Positions 39,623 to 50,648 of a stretch of 64,000 nucleotides of DNA are shown here, piece after piece (within the stretch, counting starts at the first letter, position 1; each line of letters starts with the position of its first letter). Below the pieces are notes generated by a model, which did no database searches, had not been told where the DNA came from, and saw nothing but the letters and a program-made list of their open reading frames with translations. This stretch comes from Pyropia yezoensis (Eukaryota; Rhodophyta; Bangiophyceae; Bangiales; Bangiaceae): contig CM020618.1 in the NCBI GenBank assembly GCA_009829735.1, positions 31,720,894 to 31,784,893 on the forward strand, in the 5' to 3' direction. A program made the translations under genes and the position numbers.

Positions 39623-42620
39623 TCACGTTGAGGGAGGGCTGTTAGGGTCTATCTCATTCCGGGCACAGTACGCCCGGACCTTCTCAGCGGGAAGGTCCTC
39701 CACATACTCCCACGTATCATCCTTGGCTTTGTAGCCAAACCAACGCACCCTCAACATGAGGCGGTCAGTGTCTTCATCCCATCCGTGGTCGATGAACTTA
39801 TCAAACACGTACTCCTGTGGGCCCTGTTTGGCCGCAGGCAGTGAGGGGAGGCGCCACGATTCCAACGCACGCGCCCAAGCTGGGTCTCCTGCAGGCGGTG
39901 GTGCAACTTTGACCACGTCCTGTCCGTTCACTGTGCGGACCCCATCGTCACTTTCGATGGTGAAGCGCCGCCCATCAGTACGAAGGACCTGGTACGGTCC
40001 CTTCGTCTGGAATACCAGCTTACCCCCAGTTGGGGTGTGCGAGTGTACCAGCACCCAGTCACCCTGCTCGGGGACATGTTTAGCATTGCGCACCTTTTTG
40101 TCAAAGGTACGCTTGTAGCGCTTTTGTGCTTTGTCCATCTCAGCCCTGACTTTAGGGATGAGGTTTTCAAGCCTAGCGGCGAGCTCCGCCTTACTCTCAG
40201 TAGGAGTAGGCGTACTGCCACCATCCTCCCTAGTTGGGAGCGACCGCCGCACGGCAATAGACCGCACGCGACGGGGGGTCACAAAAGCGAGGGGTACTTC
40301 CCCTGTAGATGAGTGAACCTGCGAATTGTAGGCAGTAGTAAGGATAGAAATGTATTGGTCCCACGTCTTTACGTGCTCACTCACATAGTGGCGTAGCTGC
40401 CTAACAATATTTTTGTTGAAGCGCTCCACCTGCCCATTAGTTTGTGGGTGGTAGGGGGTGGCATAGTTTGCCTTAACCCCCAACATATCCAGCACTCCCT
40501 GAAACAGTACAGACGCAAATTGCGGTCCATTGTCCGATAGTGTACTATCTGGGATGCCATACGCGGCAACCCAGTAATCTAGGAAGGCTGACACGACCGA
40601 CATGGCCGTGATCTCTGCCAGTGGGATCGCTCGCGTAAGTTTCGTGAGGCGGTCACAGATGACCAGGAGGTACTGGTTGCCCTCCTCGGTCACTGGCAGT
40701 GGCCCAAGGATGTCCATCGCCAACGCGGCGAAGGGCTCCTTGGCCGGGAACAATAGCATAGCCGTACTAGGCCGCCGTTCCATCAGACGATTCTGTGCAC
40801 AACTTGTGCAGGCAGCCACCCAACTGTAGATGTCCACCACCATGGACGGCCAGTAGTACCTGGTCCTCAGGGTCTGGTACAGTTTACTAGACCCCAGGTG
40901 TCCACCCGTGGGAGCGTTGTGCTCCCTCTCAAGGACACTGTCCTTGAGAGATGCGGGGACGACAAGTTGTTCGGTCCCCTGGAATACCCCCCTCCTCATG
41001 AGGAGGCCATCGTCTCCCAGAAAGAAGCGCGTCTCAACCACCGTATCCAGTGTATCCCTCTGCGACTTGCAGAAGGGATCCTCGGCCTGGGCCTTCACCA
41101 CCTCGTCCAGGGACAGGGGCAAGTACTTCTTGTTCCCTGGCGCCTCGGGGTTCAACGCCTGACCCGAGCGCGTGACTACCCCCACGATGGGGATGTCCTC
41201 ATCGACTGGGTTAGTGTCCAGCCCCTCGGTAGGTACCCGAGAGAGGCCGTCGGCAAGGGCATGTTGCCTGCCAGGTCGGTACTCAATGTCAAAGTTGAAG
41301 GGTGCCAGTCGCACCCTCCACCGGTTGAGACGAGTGTTCGTACAGTCCGTCTTAAAGATGAACTGCAACGCGCGGTGGTCACAGCGGATGAGGAACTTCT
41401 CACCCTCCAGGTAGTGACGAAGTGACGTCACCGCCCACACCACTGCGAGTCCTTCCAACTCGGTGACTCCGTAGTTCTTCTCGGCCGAGTTCAGCCCCTT
41501 ACTAAAGTATCCCACCGGCAAGTACTCCTTGTCCGGCTGCTGCTGAAGCGACACACAACCAAGTTGGTCGTAGCTAGCGTCCACATCCAGGATGTAGTGG
41601 CCTCCCAACCTGGGAATAGCCAAGATGGGGGGCTTCAGCAGAAGGTCCCGAAGAGTCTCAAAGGATTCCTGCTCCACCCGACTTGGGGGAGGCAGGTTCT
41701 TCGGTAGCGTTGAGCTCACTAGCTCATTCAACGGCTTCGCCACCTTGGCGAAGCCCTTGGTGAAACGTCGTTACACGTTACACATCCCGAGGAAGCTCCT
41801 CATCTGGGTCTGGGTCCGGGGGTACTGAGCCTTACGAATGGCCCTCAAGTTCTTCTCGTTAACACTGAGACGCCCCGGATGGACAACATGTCCCAAGTAC
41901 TCCACCTCTTGAGTAAAGAGGTGGCACTTACTCGCCTTCAGTGACACACCGGCGTCAGCAAGTAGCTTGAAAACCTGGCCAAGATGGCCTATGTGTTCCT
42001 CCGGACTTCGGGAGAACACAATGATATCGTCTAGGTACACAAGACAGATCTGCCACCGTACTCCGGCCAGAATCATGTCCATAGCGCGCTGGAAAGTTGC
42101 CGGCGCGTTACACAGACCAAACGGTAGACGCTTGCACTGATAGGTACCACAGTGACAGGTAAAGGTAGTTTTATGCCTGTCCTCCGGGGCAATGGGAATT
42201 TGCCAGTACCCCGCGTTACATTCCAGGGTAGAGAACACGTTTGCCTCCCCCAGAGAGTCCAGACAGTCGTCCATCCTAGGTAGGGGATAACTGTCCTTCA
42301 CCGTGCTCTCGTTGAGCTTACGGTAGTCGATACAAAACCGGGGGGTCCCATCAACTTTGGGGACGATAACCACCGGACTCGCCCACTCGGCGTTGCTGGC
42401 CTCGATCACATCGAGGGCCTCCATGCGAGCAACTTGCTCCTTAACGAGGGCCCTTGAACGGGGTCCTCCCCTATACGGTTGTTGGCGTATAGGGAATGCA
42501 CCGGGCTTCAACTCGATCCGGTGTTGGGTGGCTCTCATGAGTCCCAATTGACCATCCCACAGCTTGTGATATTGGTCCAAGAGGCGTTCAACTTGAACCC
42601 TCAACCTGGGGGGGACACCC
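39623..42620 (-). pseudogene. pol: E2-2 pol, RT to chromodomain, split by E1a and with a nonsense codon
   Basis: This is the continuation of pol after the E1a insertion. RT YLDDI lies at 42037-42023. TAA at 41773-41771 replaces a Tyr codon present in E2-1 (MCNVY). Downstream, RNase H, integrase (MDILGPLP, SDNGPQF) and the chromodomain-like end are open to the stop at 39623. As in E2-1, the frame is extended upstream into an E1 LTR, here from an ATG at 42727. Confidence 0.88.
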
Positions 42621-42983
42621 TGTAGGACAATAGGAATCCGTCGCACGTCCACTCTCAGGGAACACTCACCAAGGGGGATCGGCACCAACGTCACCGGGAG
42701 GCCAAGGTTGCTGTCCTTGGAGCGCAAGCCACGGGACCAAGATGGGAGCCCAAATGGGAGGGGTTTGTTGTTCTACCTTGGCCGGCGGTGGATTCGCCAC
42801 CGGCCCCCTCGTTATAAACCCTCGGAGACACTACTAACTACCCTCCACCCCAAGATGCAAGTCCCTCTGGTCATACGTAACTTATAGATACCGTGACCAG
42901 CTCGGACTCTCAAATTGGAAGTTAAGGATTAGAAGTAGCCCCCCTAATATTAGGGTCACAATACGGACAACCATATTGCTACA
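42621..42983 (-). repeat. E1 LTR4 (3' LTR of E1a)
   Basis: 363 bp. It differs from LTR5 by very few bases (for example TGTAGGAC against TGTAGCAC). It is followed by the polypurine tract AAGGGGGGGATA on the minus strand. Confidence 0.9.
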
Positions 42984-43569
42984 TATCCCCCCCTTAGATT
43001 CGGCCCGTCCTCGGGTCGAGTTGCATTCGGGTTACCGAATGTAAGTGGGTCGCGTGACTGTTTACCCGTCGGGTGGGGCTTTGCGCCCCGTCGCGACAGA
43101 CACCCCTTTTCGAGGTTGCCGAGGGGGGTGCCCCCCTTTGCGTGGTACACACACACGATCCGTTTTCCGGACCGTTAAATTCCCGATGCGGGTTGCTGTT
43201 CGCGCCCCCCCTTTCCGAGGGGTGGTGCAAGCGGATCCGCCACCAGGTGCCTGGTGGTAGGGGGGCCTCTCTCGTGTGGACGATTGAGTGGGGGGCGGGG
43301 GCTGCCCGCGTTGCGTGGGGGCGGTTGGGGGTGACCCCCCTTACTTACCCCGTGTGTGGGTGTGGCCCCGTCCCGCCCAGGTGCCTGGGTGGAGCGCGGT
43401 CGTAGCCCCGTGGGGCGCGGGTCGACCCGCGTGCCTGCGGCGCTTCTCGTGGCCGTTTGTGGTCATAAGCGCGGGTGTCCGCGCTTCCCTGGCTCGTCCC
43501 GGTTATCCCACCGTACCGGGTTGTAGCCGTCGACGGCTTGTGGGCGCGGGGGACTCCGCACCCGTTATC

Positions 43570-46017
43570 ATGTCCTATCCCCAGGTGCTTGAAGAGCAGG
43601 AAGACCTCCTGATCGGGGAGGAGATGGAGGACGACGCGCCTGTCGGTCCCGACGCCGCGCGTTACGGGGTGAGCTCGTCTGACGACGACGGGCCTGCGGT
43701 GTCCTTCCGTCTGTCGGCCGGAGGACTGTCGTCCGTGTGCAGCGGCACGACGGTGCCGTCGGCCGGAGGTCAACCAGGCGGTCAACCGCGCGTGGCGGCT
43801 TCTACCCCCTCTCTGCCGGCTGCCCGGATGGGGCCTGGTGCCGGTGCCGGCTCACCGCAGGTACCTCAAGATGGTCCGCCCTGCGGCGGAGGTGGCGACC
43901 CGCAGCCGACTCCGGCTGGTCAAGGTGGTCCGGGTGTCCGGGCGGTGACTCCTCGAGGCGGTCCCGACGTTGACGCGGTTGGTGGTGGCGGTGCGACACC
44001 CGGTGCGGCGGGTCAAGACGGTGCGGGTGTCCGCACGGCCGGGGCTCCGGCTCCGGAGGCTGTCCAAGTGCCTTCCCCTTCCGAGGCGGGGGCTACGCCG
44101 ACGGGTGGTGCCGGCGCCGGTGCCGTACCTGCGGTGCCGCGGGCGTCGAGCGGTCAAGACGCTCCTTCTCCCATGGCGGTTGACACCGGGAGTTACTCCG
44201 GGCGGGCGCCCGCCCTTCTTCTTCCTCCTCGGCCTTGTCCATCTCCGACGTCGGCCCCTCTGCCGGTGGTGCGTCCCCCGGCGCCCCCGATTCTTCCTGG
44301 TCCTGCCCGGGTTGCCCCGTTGGGTGGCGGCGTCGCCGTGGCGGCGGGTCAACCCGCCATGTCGGTGTCCGACTTGGTGGCTCGGGTTCGAGGCCTCACG
44401 GTGCAAGAGTCGATGGAGTCCGATGGGCGTATGCGGGTGGACTTCCACCTGGTGCATCCCCGTGGAGAATCCTCCCGGCGCGTCAAGGTGGACCCGTGCT
44501 GGGAGCGGGAGTTGGTGCGGCTGGTCAACCAGCCGAACGCAGTTCGGGTGGAACACCATTGGATCCTGAGTCAGCCGGACGACCGGCATGCGCAGCTCTG
44601 GCGCACCCGGGTGGGACGGGGTGAGGTCTACCTCGACCCCAGCTTCGGGGTCTGCGACTTGATTGCCCCCGCGTTGCCGCGGGAGATTGACTACACGGCT
44701 AGTGCTCGGGGGATTGCGGCGGCGGCGGAGCCGGTTGCGTTTGGGGAGACGGTGAGCCGCACCGGTCGGTATCCCGACTTTGACTACTACCCGGGGGTAC
44801 CCCCGTATCTGTCGTTGACGGCTCCCTACCCGCCCATGGCGGGGTTGAAGTCGGCGTCGAGTTGGCGACGTAACCATGGTGTCATGGCGGATGCGTTCCG
44901 CACGGATATAACGTGTGCGTTGCAGACCGGCAACGGTCGTGCTCCGGTATACACTCCCGTGCGCCCGCCGCTATGGCAGGAGGGGTGGGAACCCGCCCCT
45001 GATTTCCGGTTTGACACCGGCTCCTGCCTTCGCTACTTCGGGAGTGTGTTGGCCTCGCGACCGGTCCACCCGTTGCAGGGTACCTTCACCCTTGAGGTTA
45101 CCCTCGGGCAGGCTTCCTCCTTCTTGCTGTCCGTCCGCCGGCAGGGTCGTCTGTTTCATCTTCCGACGGGTGTCCGTCGGCACATCGCGCAGTTGGGCGT
45201 GGATCTGATAGCTGCCAAGACCGGGTTGGCCCGGGAGTTCGAAGCCCTGCTGGCTGTTCACGATGCCGTGAACTGGGCTGGGGTGTTGGCCCTTCCCCCG
45301 TACCGGGACCCGCAGGCTGGGGCTTCCCCCTTGCCTCGTCACTCGTTGCGTGTCCGGCGTACTCAGCCGGGTGAGCCTAGTTGCCATGGGTGGGCGTCCA
45401 CCGAGGCCGTTCCTGACCTGGGTATTCCCATGGTTATCCATGACCCTCTTCAGGTCCTTGCTCCGTGGTTCGGTAACCCGATGCCGGCGGCGGTTGGCCG
45501 TCGTCCCCGAGAGTGGGGCTCTGTGGGTGGGGAGCGTGAGGTGTCCCGTCGTCGGGCGGAGTACCGCCGTGGTTACGGTGGAGCCCCTTCGGTAGGGTCC
45601 TACCGGGCCTCGTACCAGGTGCCACCGGCTCCGGTGGTAGCCGTGTCGGCTTCTGTGGCTCCTCTGGCTGCGCCAGTGTCACCTCCCGCCCCTGTCCTAC
45701 ATGACGGGGGTCCCCGTCTCTGGTATGAGGGCGTTGACGCCCTTGTTACCCGCGCAATGCGTGGGGGTCTCTCTGTTAGCTGGGGGGATATCCCCCCAGG
45801 TGCTGCGCTGGTTGGGTCAGCGCGTTGCTTCGGTGGCGTGCTGGACCGCCTCCAGAAAGCTCTGGAGGACGTGGAGGCTGGCCGCAGCACCCTCGTCCAG
45901 CTATGCACCGAGGTAACTCGGGTGGTCGACCGTCGTGACGTTGCCGACCGGTGGAGCACGGAGGTCTACGCGCTTACGCGTGAGTGGCCTCCCTCGGGCA
46001 GTGGGTCTACCCACTGA
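43570..46017 (+). CDS. Antisense third ORF of E1a (815 aa)
   Basis: The second copy of the E1 antisense protein, same length as in E1c, with about two dozen substitutions concentrated in the first half (for example EEQEDL for EEEEDL). The folded region with LRYFGSV and RRQGRLFHLP is essentially unchanged. The frame is also open upstream to 43288, but the homologous ATG at 43570 is preferred because E1c has a stop just upstream. It ends about 457 bases before the convergent pol stop. Confidence 0.8.
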   Translation: MSYPQVLEEQEDLLIGEEMEDDAPVGPDAARYGVSSSDDDGPAVSFRLSAGGLSSVCSGTTVPSAGGQPGGQPRVAASTPSLPAARMGPGAGAGSPQVPQDGPPCGGGGDPQPTPAGQGGPGVRAVTPRGGPDVDAVGGGGATPGAAGQDGAGVRTAGAPAPEAVQVPSPSEAGATPTGGAGAGAVPAVPRASSGQDAPSPMAVDTGSYSGRAPALLLPPRPCPSPTSAPLPVVRPPAPPILPGPARVAPLGGGVAVAAGQPAMSVSDLVARVRGLTVQESMESDGRMRVDFHLVHPRGESSRRVKVDPCWERELVRLVNQPNAVRVEHHWILSQPDDRHAQLWRTRVGRGEVYLDPSFGVCDLIAPALPREIDYTASARGIAAAAEPVAFGETVSRTGRYPDFDYYPGVPPYLSLTAPYPPMAGLKSASSWRRNHGVMADAFRTDITCALQTGNGRAPVYTPVRPPLWQEGWEPAPDFRFDTGSCLRYFGSVLASRPVHPLQGTFTLEVTLGQASSFLLSVRRQGRLFHLPTGVRRHIAQLGVDLIAAKTGLAREFEALLAVHDAVNWAGVLALPPYRDPQAGASPLPRHSLRVRRTQPGEPSCHGWASTEAVPDLGIPMVIHDPLQVLAPWFGNPMPAAVGRRPREWGSVGGEREVSRRRAEYRRGYGGAPSVGSYRASYQVPPAPVVAVSASVAPLAAPVSPPAPVLHDGGPRLWYEGVDALVTRAMRGGLSVSWGDIPPGAALVGSARCFGGVLDRLQKALEDVEAGRSTLVQLCTEVTRVVDRRDVADRWSTEVYALTREWPPSGSGSTH

Positions 46018-46331
46018 GGAATGCTATTGTTTGGGCGGGAGAGGGCCCCGGCAACCCTTATGGTAGCCGGGTAGTAGTGAGAAAAAACTCATCCCCCGCT
46101 GGGGGCATTGCTTGCCTCTGTTTGCTGCCCTGGGGAGTACCCCTTCTGGCTCAGTGGTGCCTTGCCTCCCGCCCAACTTCTTCCGGTAGGTTCATGCTTG
46201 GGGAGGTTATCCTCCCTCACTTTGTGTCTTGGCTTGGGGAGGTCATCCTCCCGTGTAAGCTCCCTAGTTACTTCGATATTATCGGAGTTAGCCTTTACCT
46301 TTAAGTTAACTTATTAAGGTTCAGGTTTTTA

Positions 46332-46395
46332 CTTAGTTACCTAAGCTTAGTTCGACTTAGAAACCTAAGTCAGATTTGACTTAGAAACCTAAGTC
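46332..46395. repeat. Hairpin cluster between antisense ORF and pol in E1a
   Basis: The same three CTTAG/CTAAG hairpins as in E1c. The two GACTTAGAAACCTAAGTC copies are at 46354-46371 and 46378-46395. Confidence 0.7.
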
Positions 46396-46473
46396 TGCCG
46401 TAACCATGTCACACCCTACTTAGTAGGTGTAAGCCTCACCCCCCAACAGCCGAAGTCGGTGTCGGTTGGGTTG

Positions 46474-49400
46474 TTACAGTAGGCGTCGTCGCCTCATGTA
46501 CGGCATGACGAGTTGGCGGGGTATATTCGCCGCCTGTTCCCAGGTGGGTGAGTCGTATCCGACCCACATAACCTTGACGTACCAGGGTCCTGGTATGTCC
46601 GGGTCGGTGTGTCCGACCACGCTCTCTACTTGGTATGGAATCCCATCCGGTCCCACCGGGTCATCCGACCGGTGGGTTGTAAGAGCTTCATGTAGCAACC
46701 CAGCCGGTACCGGCTGAGGCTGTTCCGGCTTCGGAGCAGGTGTGACATCATTCATGCTGATGCGTTGAATCTCCGTATCGGAGTGTAAGATAACAGAGTG
46801 GTCATCTCTGTGGAGGATCTGGTACGGTCCCTTGACCGGTTGCATAAGCTTGTTCCCTCGGAACTTCTGGTGTCTGATATAGACCCAGTCACCTGTTACC
46901 AGGGTTGCGTTGCGCACCCGTAGTCGGGCGTCGAAGTTCTTCTTGTATCGAAGTTGTGTTCTGTCAAGGGCACCCTTGAGCTTAGGAATCATCCCCGATA
47001 GCTTGGCCAACCAAGCTAGGTGGATGCGTTCGGCGGGTCGGCCCTTCGGTGTATCATACCGAGTGCACCTGCCGGGTGGCAGCGTCAGGTTACCGACGCC
47101 TAGTGGCATGACCCACTCCAGCGGAGCAATGTTTGTGCTCCGATGTGGCCTGGCATTGTATGCCAGGGTGAGTACGGACAGAAGCCTGTCCCAAGTGTTC
47201 GTGTGCTCGGCCACGTAGCCCTGTAGCATCTTTACGATGGTGCGGTTGAACCGCTCCACCTGCCCGTTGGACTGCGGGTGGTAGTCGGATGCCCGACGTG
47301 GTTCGATACCGAACATGCCCAGGACCTTAGTGCAGAATGCCGACGTAAGGTTTGCTCCGTTATCGGAGAGGAGTTGCTTCATGACTCCGTATGCACTGAT
47401 CCAGTGGTCAACCACTGCGTTCATGATCGTGTATGCCGTATCATTCGGGATGGCTGCCGCTCTTGACAGCTTAGTGAAGCGGTCAGACATGACCAGGATG
47501 TACCTGTTCCCTTCTTCCGTTATCGGAAGTGGCCCGAGTATGTCGATAGCGACTTGCTCGTTGGGCCCATCAGGTGGGAATAGCTTCATGGCAGACGCCC
47601 GCCTATGTAGACTCATGCGGTTACGTGCACAGGGGTGGCATCCCCGTACGTGGTCGACCACGTCGACGGCCATTGCTGGCCAGTAGAAGAACCTTCGCAT
47701 TGCTGCGAACATACGTGAACCCCCCGGGTGTCCGGCTGTAGGGTTCTCATGTTCTCGTTCCATGACGGCTTGCCGTAAGGACACGGGAACCACGACTTGA
47801 TGTCGTCCATCGGCGGGTGCCCGCCGGTATATGAGTCCGTCTTCGTTCTCGGAGAAGATGCCGGCCGTACCGGCCAGGAGGTTAGCACGATGACGTCTAC
47901 AGTCATCGTCGTTGGCCTGTGCCTCGCGGAAGTCCGCGAGGGTCAATGGGCACGCAAGGTGTGCCATGGTATGGTCAGCCATACCCTGGGTAGCATTACC
48001 CACCATGCACACCGGTACTACCGGGATGTCCTCGTCCACCGGGCGGGTATCCCCGCTCGGGGTGTCGAGTCGAGACAACGCGTCTCCGAGGTGGTGGGTT
48101 GACCCAGCCTTATACACCGTGCGGTAGTCGTGCTCGGCCATCTTCAGCCTCCATCGGGCTAGCCTCCCATGGCTATCGGAATCCTTGTCACCAAGGTTGA
48201 GGAGCCATCGTAGGGGTTCGTGGTCGGACCTCACGATGAACCTGGAGCCCTCCAGGTATGGACGGAGCAGTTGGACTGCCCATATAACTCCGAGGCATTC
48301 ACACTCGGTGGCACTATAGTTCCGCTCAGCCGGGTTGAGTGTCCGGCTGAAGTACCCTACCGGACGTAGGTCCGGGATAACGTTATCGGTACCGATCAAC
48401 GTCTCTCCCTGTAACAGGGTGCATCCCACTTGTGTATCACACGCATCGACATCGATGACGAAGGTACCCCGTCTATGCGGTAACGCAAGGACGGGTGGGG
48501 ACAGTAGGGCTCGCTTCAGCGACCCGAATGCCTCCTCTTCGCTAGGCGAAGGGGGTTGGAGTACCTTGGGTAAGGTACTGCTCGTAAGAACCGTTAACGG
48601 TTTAGCTATCCGAGCGAAGTCCTTGACGAACCGTCGGTATACATTGCACATTCCCAGGAAGCTCTTGAGCTGCGTCTGGGTGTTAGGGAACCGGGCATCC
48701 CGGAGTGCCCGGGTATTGGCTTCGAGTACCCCTAGTTTACCAGGGGTTATCTGGTGGCCCAGATATTCGACCGTCTGTTGGAAGAAGGCGCACTTCTTCA
48801 GACGCAGGGTTACCCCGGCGTTCCTCAAGAGGGTGAGTACCTCGTCAACATGTTGTACATGGTCATCCATGTTACGCGAGAAGACGATGACGTCATCGAG
48901 GTACACTAGGCAGTTACGCCACTTCACCCCAGACAGTATGATGTCGATAGCCCGCTGGAATGTAGCGGGGGCGTTGGACAATCCGAAGGGCATCCTTAGG
49001 AACTCGTACACTCCACTGTGACAGACGAATGCCGTCTTGGGGATATCCTCGTCCGCCACCGGGATCTGCCAGTATCCGGCATTGCAGTCGATGGTGGTAA
49101 ACACCGTAGCCTCCCCCAGGGAGTCGATGCATTCATCCATCCTTGGTAAAGGGTATGAGTCCTTCTTGGTAACCAAGTTGAGGCGTCGATAATCGATGCA
49201 AAACCGAGGGGTTTGATCCTTCTTCGGCACAATAACGACTGGGGCACCCCATTCCGACATCGAAGGTCGGATCACCTTAGCTTCACTCATCCTCTTCACT
49301 TCTCCATCAACGATCTCTCGTTGCATAGGTCCCGCTCGGTGCGGTTGTGAGCGGGCGGGTCGTGCGCCTGGTACCAGGTCTATACGATGTTGGGTTGCCC

Positions 49401-50640
49401 CAATGGTCCCCAAGGCCCCGCCTGTCCACATAACGTCATGCTTTCTTAGCATCCGTCGTACCCCTTCGGCTACCGAAGGGGGAAGGTGGTCGAGGTCAGC
49501 CTCGGCTAGTGCCTTCAAGGCCTCTTGGTCCTTTGGCGGCAGGTCCGCCGGCGCCGCCGATGGGTTAGGCTTCCCGTCATCGGGTTGCTGTCGCTCGGTG
49601 GTCTCGGCGACCGCCAGTACTTCAAGTGGTTCCACTTGACCTTCCTTATCAGGGGTAAGGATATCTCCTTCGTAGAGTTCGGCAATCCCGAGGATAGTTC
49701 CCTTCGGGAGGGTGACTGCCTTACGGCGGTAGTTCGCCATCACTAGGAGGGACGACCCTTCTGCTGGGAGGTCTATGAGACCGTTGGCCATGGTCAACCC
49801 ATGGCGCTTGTACGTCCGTAGGTTGGACTGGACTCTGCAGATGCCTGCGAGGTCGCAGTTAACCGGGAGGACTGTCTCTGACAACGGCTCAAAGCGAGTT
49901 CGCTCGGCCAACCGAAGTGTCTTCGGCTCGACGCTTGCGTACACCTCAGCCACGTTAACGTGGCTTCCTTGTAGCGTCAGGTCCCTGACGATGGCCGTGT
50001 GTCCTCGCTTCGTCCCGTCGGCTTCTTGAAGCTCGACGGTCCTCCGGCCTGGCCGGATTGCATCAACGTGAACGTTGATGAAGGTGCACCCCAGTATGCA
50101 GGGCACCGATAGCGTTTCACATACCAGGAAGTCAACTTCCGTGGTGAGATCCCCGATGGTAACCTGCAGCGACATCGCTGCGGTCGTACGAATGAGTCGA
50201 CCATTCGCGTCCTTGATGGTGGGTCCCCGAGTCACTCTGACTCGTGGAAGCCACTTGTCCGGGAGGGTATCCTTCCGGATAAGGTTGGGTCCAGCCCCTG
50301 TGTCCAGTACAGGGTAGTACGATCGTGTCGACTGGGGGTCAACCCCCAGTGTGGCTGATACCTTGAAGTTCTCCAAGGTAAACAACACATGTCCTACACC
50401 GATATCCGGTGTAGCTCGGGCATCCTGAACAGGGCCCTTGTCTGGTTCAACGTGAAGGGGCTTCCCGTCCTCTCCTCCCAACCTCGGAGGTTGGTCATCA
50501 ATCCCCTGACGCCGTGTCGTCGGGGCCGGAAGGTGTACCCGGGGGTTGATGCGGCGTCGGCTCAACCGCGCTCTCCGTGGGGCATTCCCCGCGGTACTCC
50601 GGGGTGGCTTGCTTGGGTGACCCCAGCGCCCCCCGGTCAT
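46474..50640 (-). CDS. pol: E1a pol polyprotein (1388 aa)
   Basis: Protease (DTGAG), RT (YLDDV), RNase H, integrase and chromodomain in the same positions as in E1c, with only a few amino-acid differences near the N-terminus. The ATG is 8 nt after the gag stop. All frames are open, so this copy is a candidate source element. Confidence 0.92.
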   Translation of the reverse strand: MTGGRWGHPSKPPRSTAGNAPRRARLSRRRINPRVHLPAPTTRRQGIDDQPPRLGGEDGKPLHVEPDKGPVQDARATPDIGVGHVLFTLENFKVSATLGVDPQSTRSYYPVLDTGAGPNLIRKDTLPDKWLPRVRVTRGPTIKDANGRLIRTTAAMSLQVTIGDLTTEVDFLVCETLSVPCILGCTFINVHVDAIRPGRRTVELQEADGTKRGHTAIVRDLTLQGSHVNVAEVYASVEPKTLRLAERTRFEPLSETVLPVNCDLAGICRVQSNLRTYKRHGLTMANGLIDLPAEGSSLLVMANYRRKAVTLPKGTILGIAELYEGDILTPDKEGQVEPLEVLAVAETTERQQPDDGKPNPSAAPADLPPKDQEALKALAEADLDHLPPSVAEGVRRMLRKHDVMWTGGALGTIGATQHRIDLVPGARPARSQPHRAGPMQREIVDGEVKRMSEAKVIRPSMSEWGAPVVIVPKKDQTPRFCIDYRRLNLVTKKDSYPLPRMDECIDSLGEATVFTTIDCNAGYWQIPVADEDIPKTAFVCHSGVYEFLRMPFGLSNAPATFQRAIDIILSGVKWRNCLVYLDDVIVFSRNMDDHVQHVDEVLTLLRNAGVTLRLKKCAFFQQTVEYLGHQITPGKLGVLEANTRALRDARFPNTQTQLKSFLGMCNVYRRFVKDFARIAKPLTVLTSSTLPKVLQPPSPSEEEAFGSLKRALLSPPVLALPHRRGTFVIDVDACDTQVGCTLLQGETLIGTDNVIPDLRPVGYFSRTLNPAERNYSATECECLGVIWAVQLLRPYLEGSRFIVRSDHEPLRWLLNLGDKDSDSHGRLARWRLKMAEHDYRTVYKAGSTHHLGDALSRLDTPSGDTRPVDEDIPVVPVCMVGNATQGMADHTMAHLACPLTLADFREAQANDDDCRRHRANLLAGTAGIFSENEDGLIYRRAPADGRHQVVVPVSLRQAVMEREHENPTAGHPGGSRMFAAMRRFFYWPAMAVDVVDHVRGCHPCARNRMSLHRRASAMKLFPPDGPNEQVAIDILGPLPITEEGNRYILVMSDRFTKLSRAAAIPNDTAYTIMNAVVDHWISAYGVMKQLLSDNGANLTSAFCTKVLGMFGIEPRRASDYHPQSNGQVERFNRTIVKMLQGYVAEHTNTWDRLLSVLTLAYNARPHRSTNIAPLEWVMPLGVGNLTLPPGRCTRYDTPKGRPAERIHLAWLAKLSGMIPKLKGALDRTQLRYKKNFDARLRVRNATLVTGDWVYIRHQKFRGNKLMQPVKGPYQILHRDDHSVILHSDTEIQRISMNDVTPAPKPEQPQPVPAGLLHEALTTHRSDDPVGPDGIPYQVESVVGHTDPDIPGPWYVKVMWVGYDSPTWEQAANIPRQLVMPYMRRRRLL

Positions 50641-50648
50641 CCTTCCTC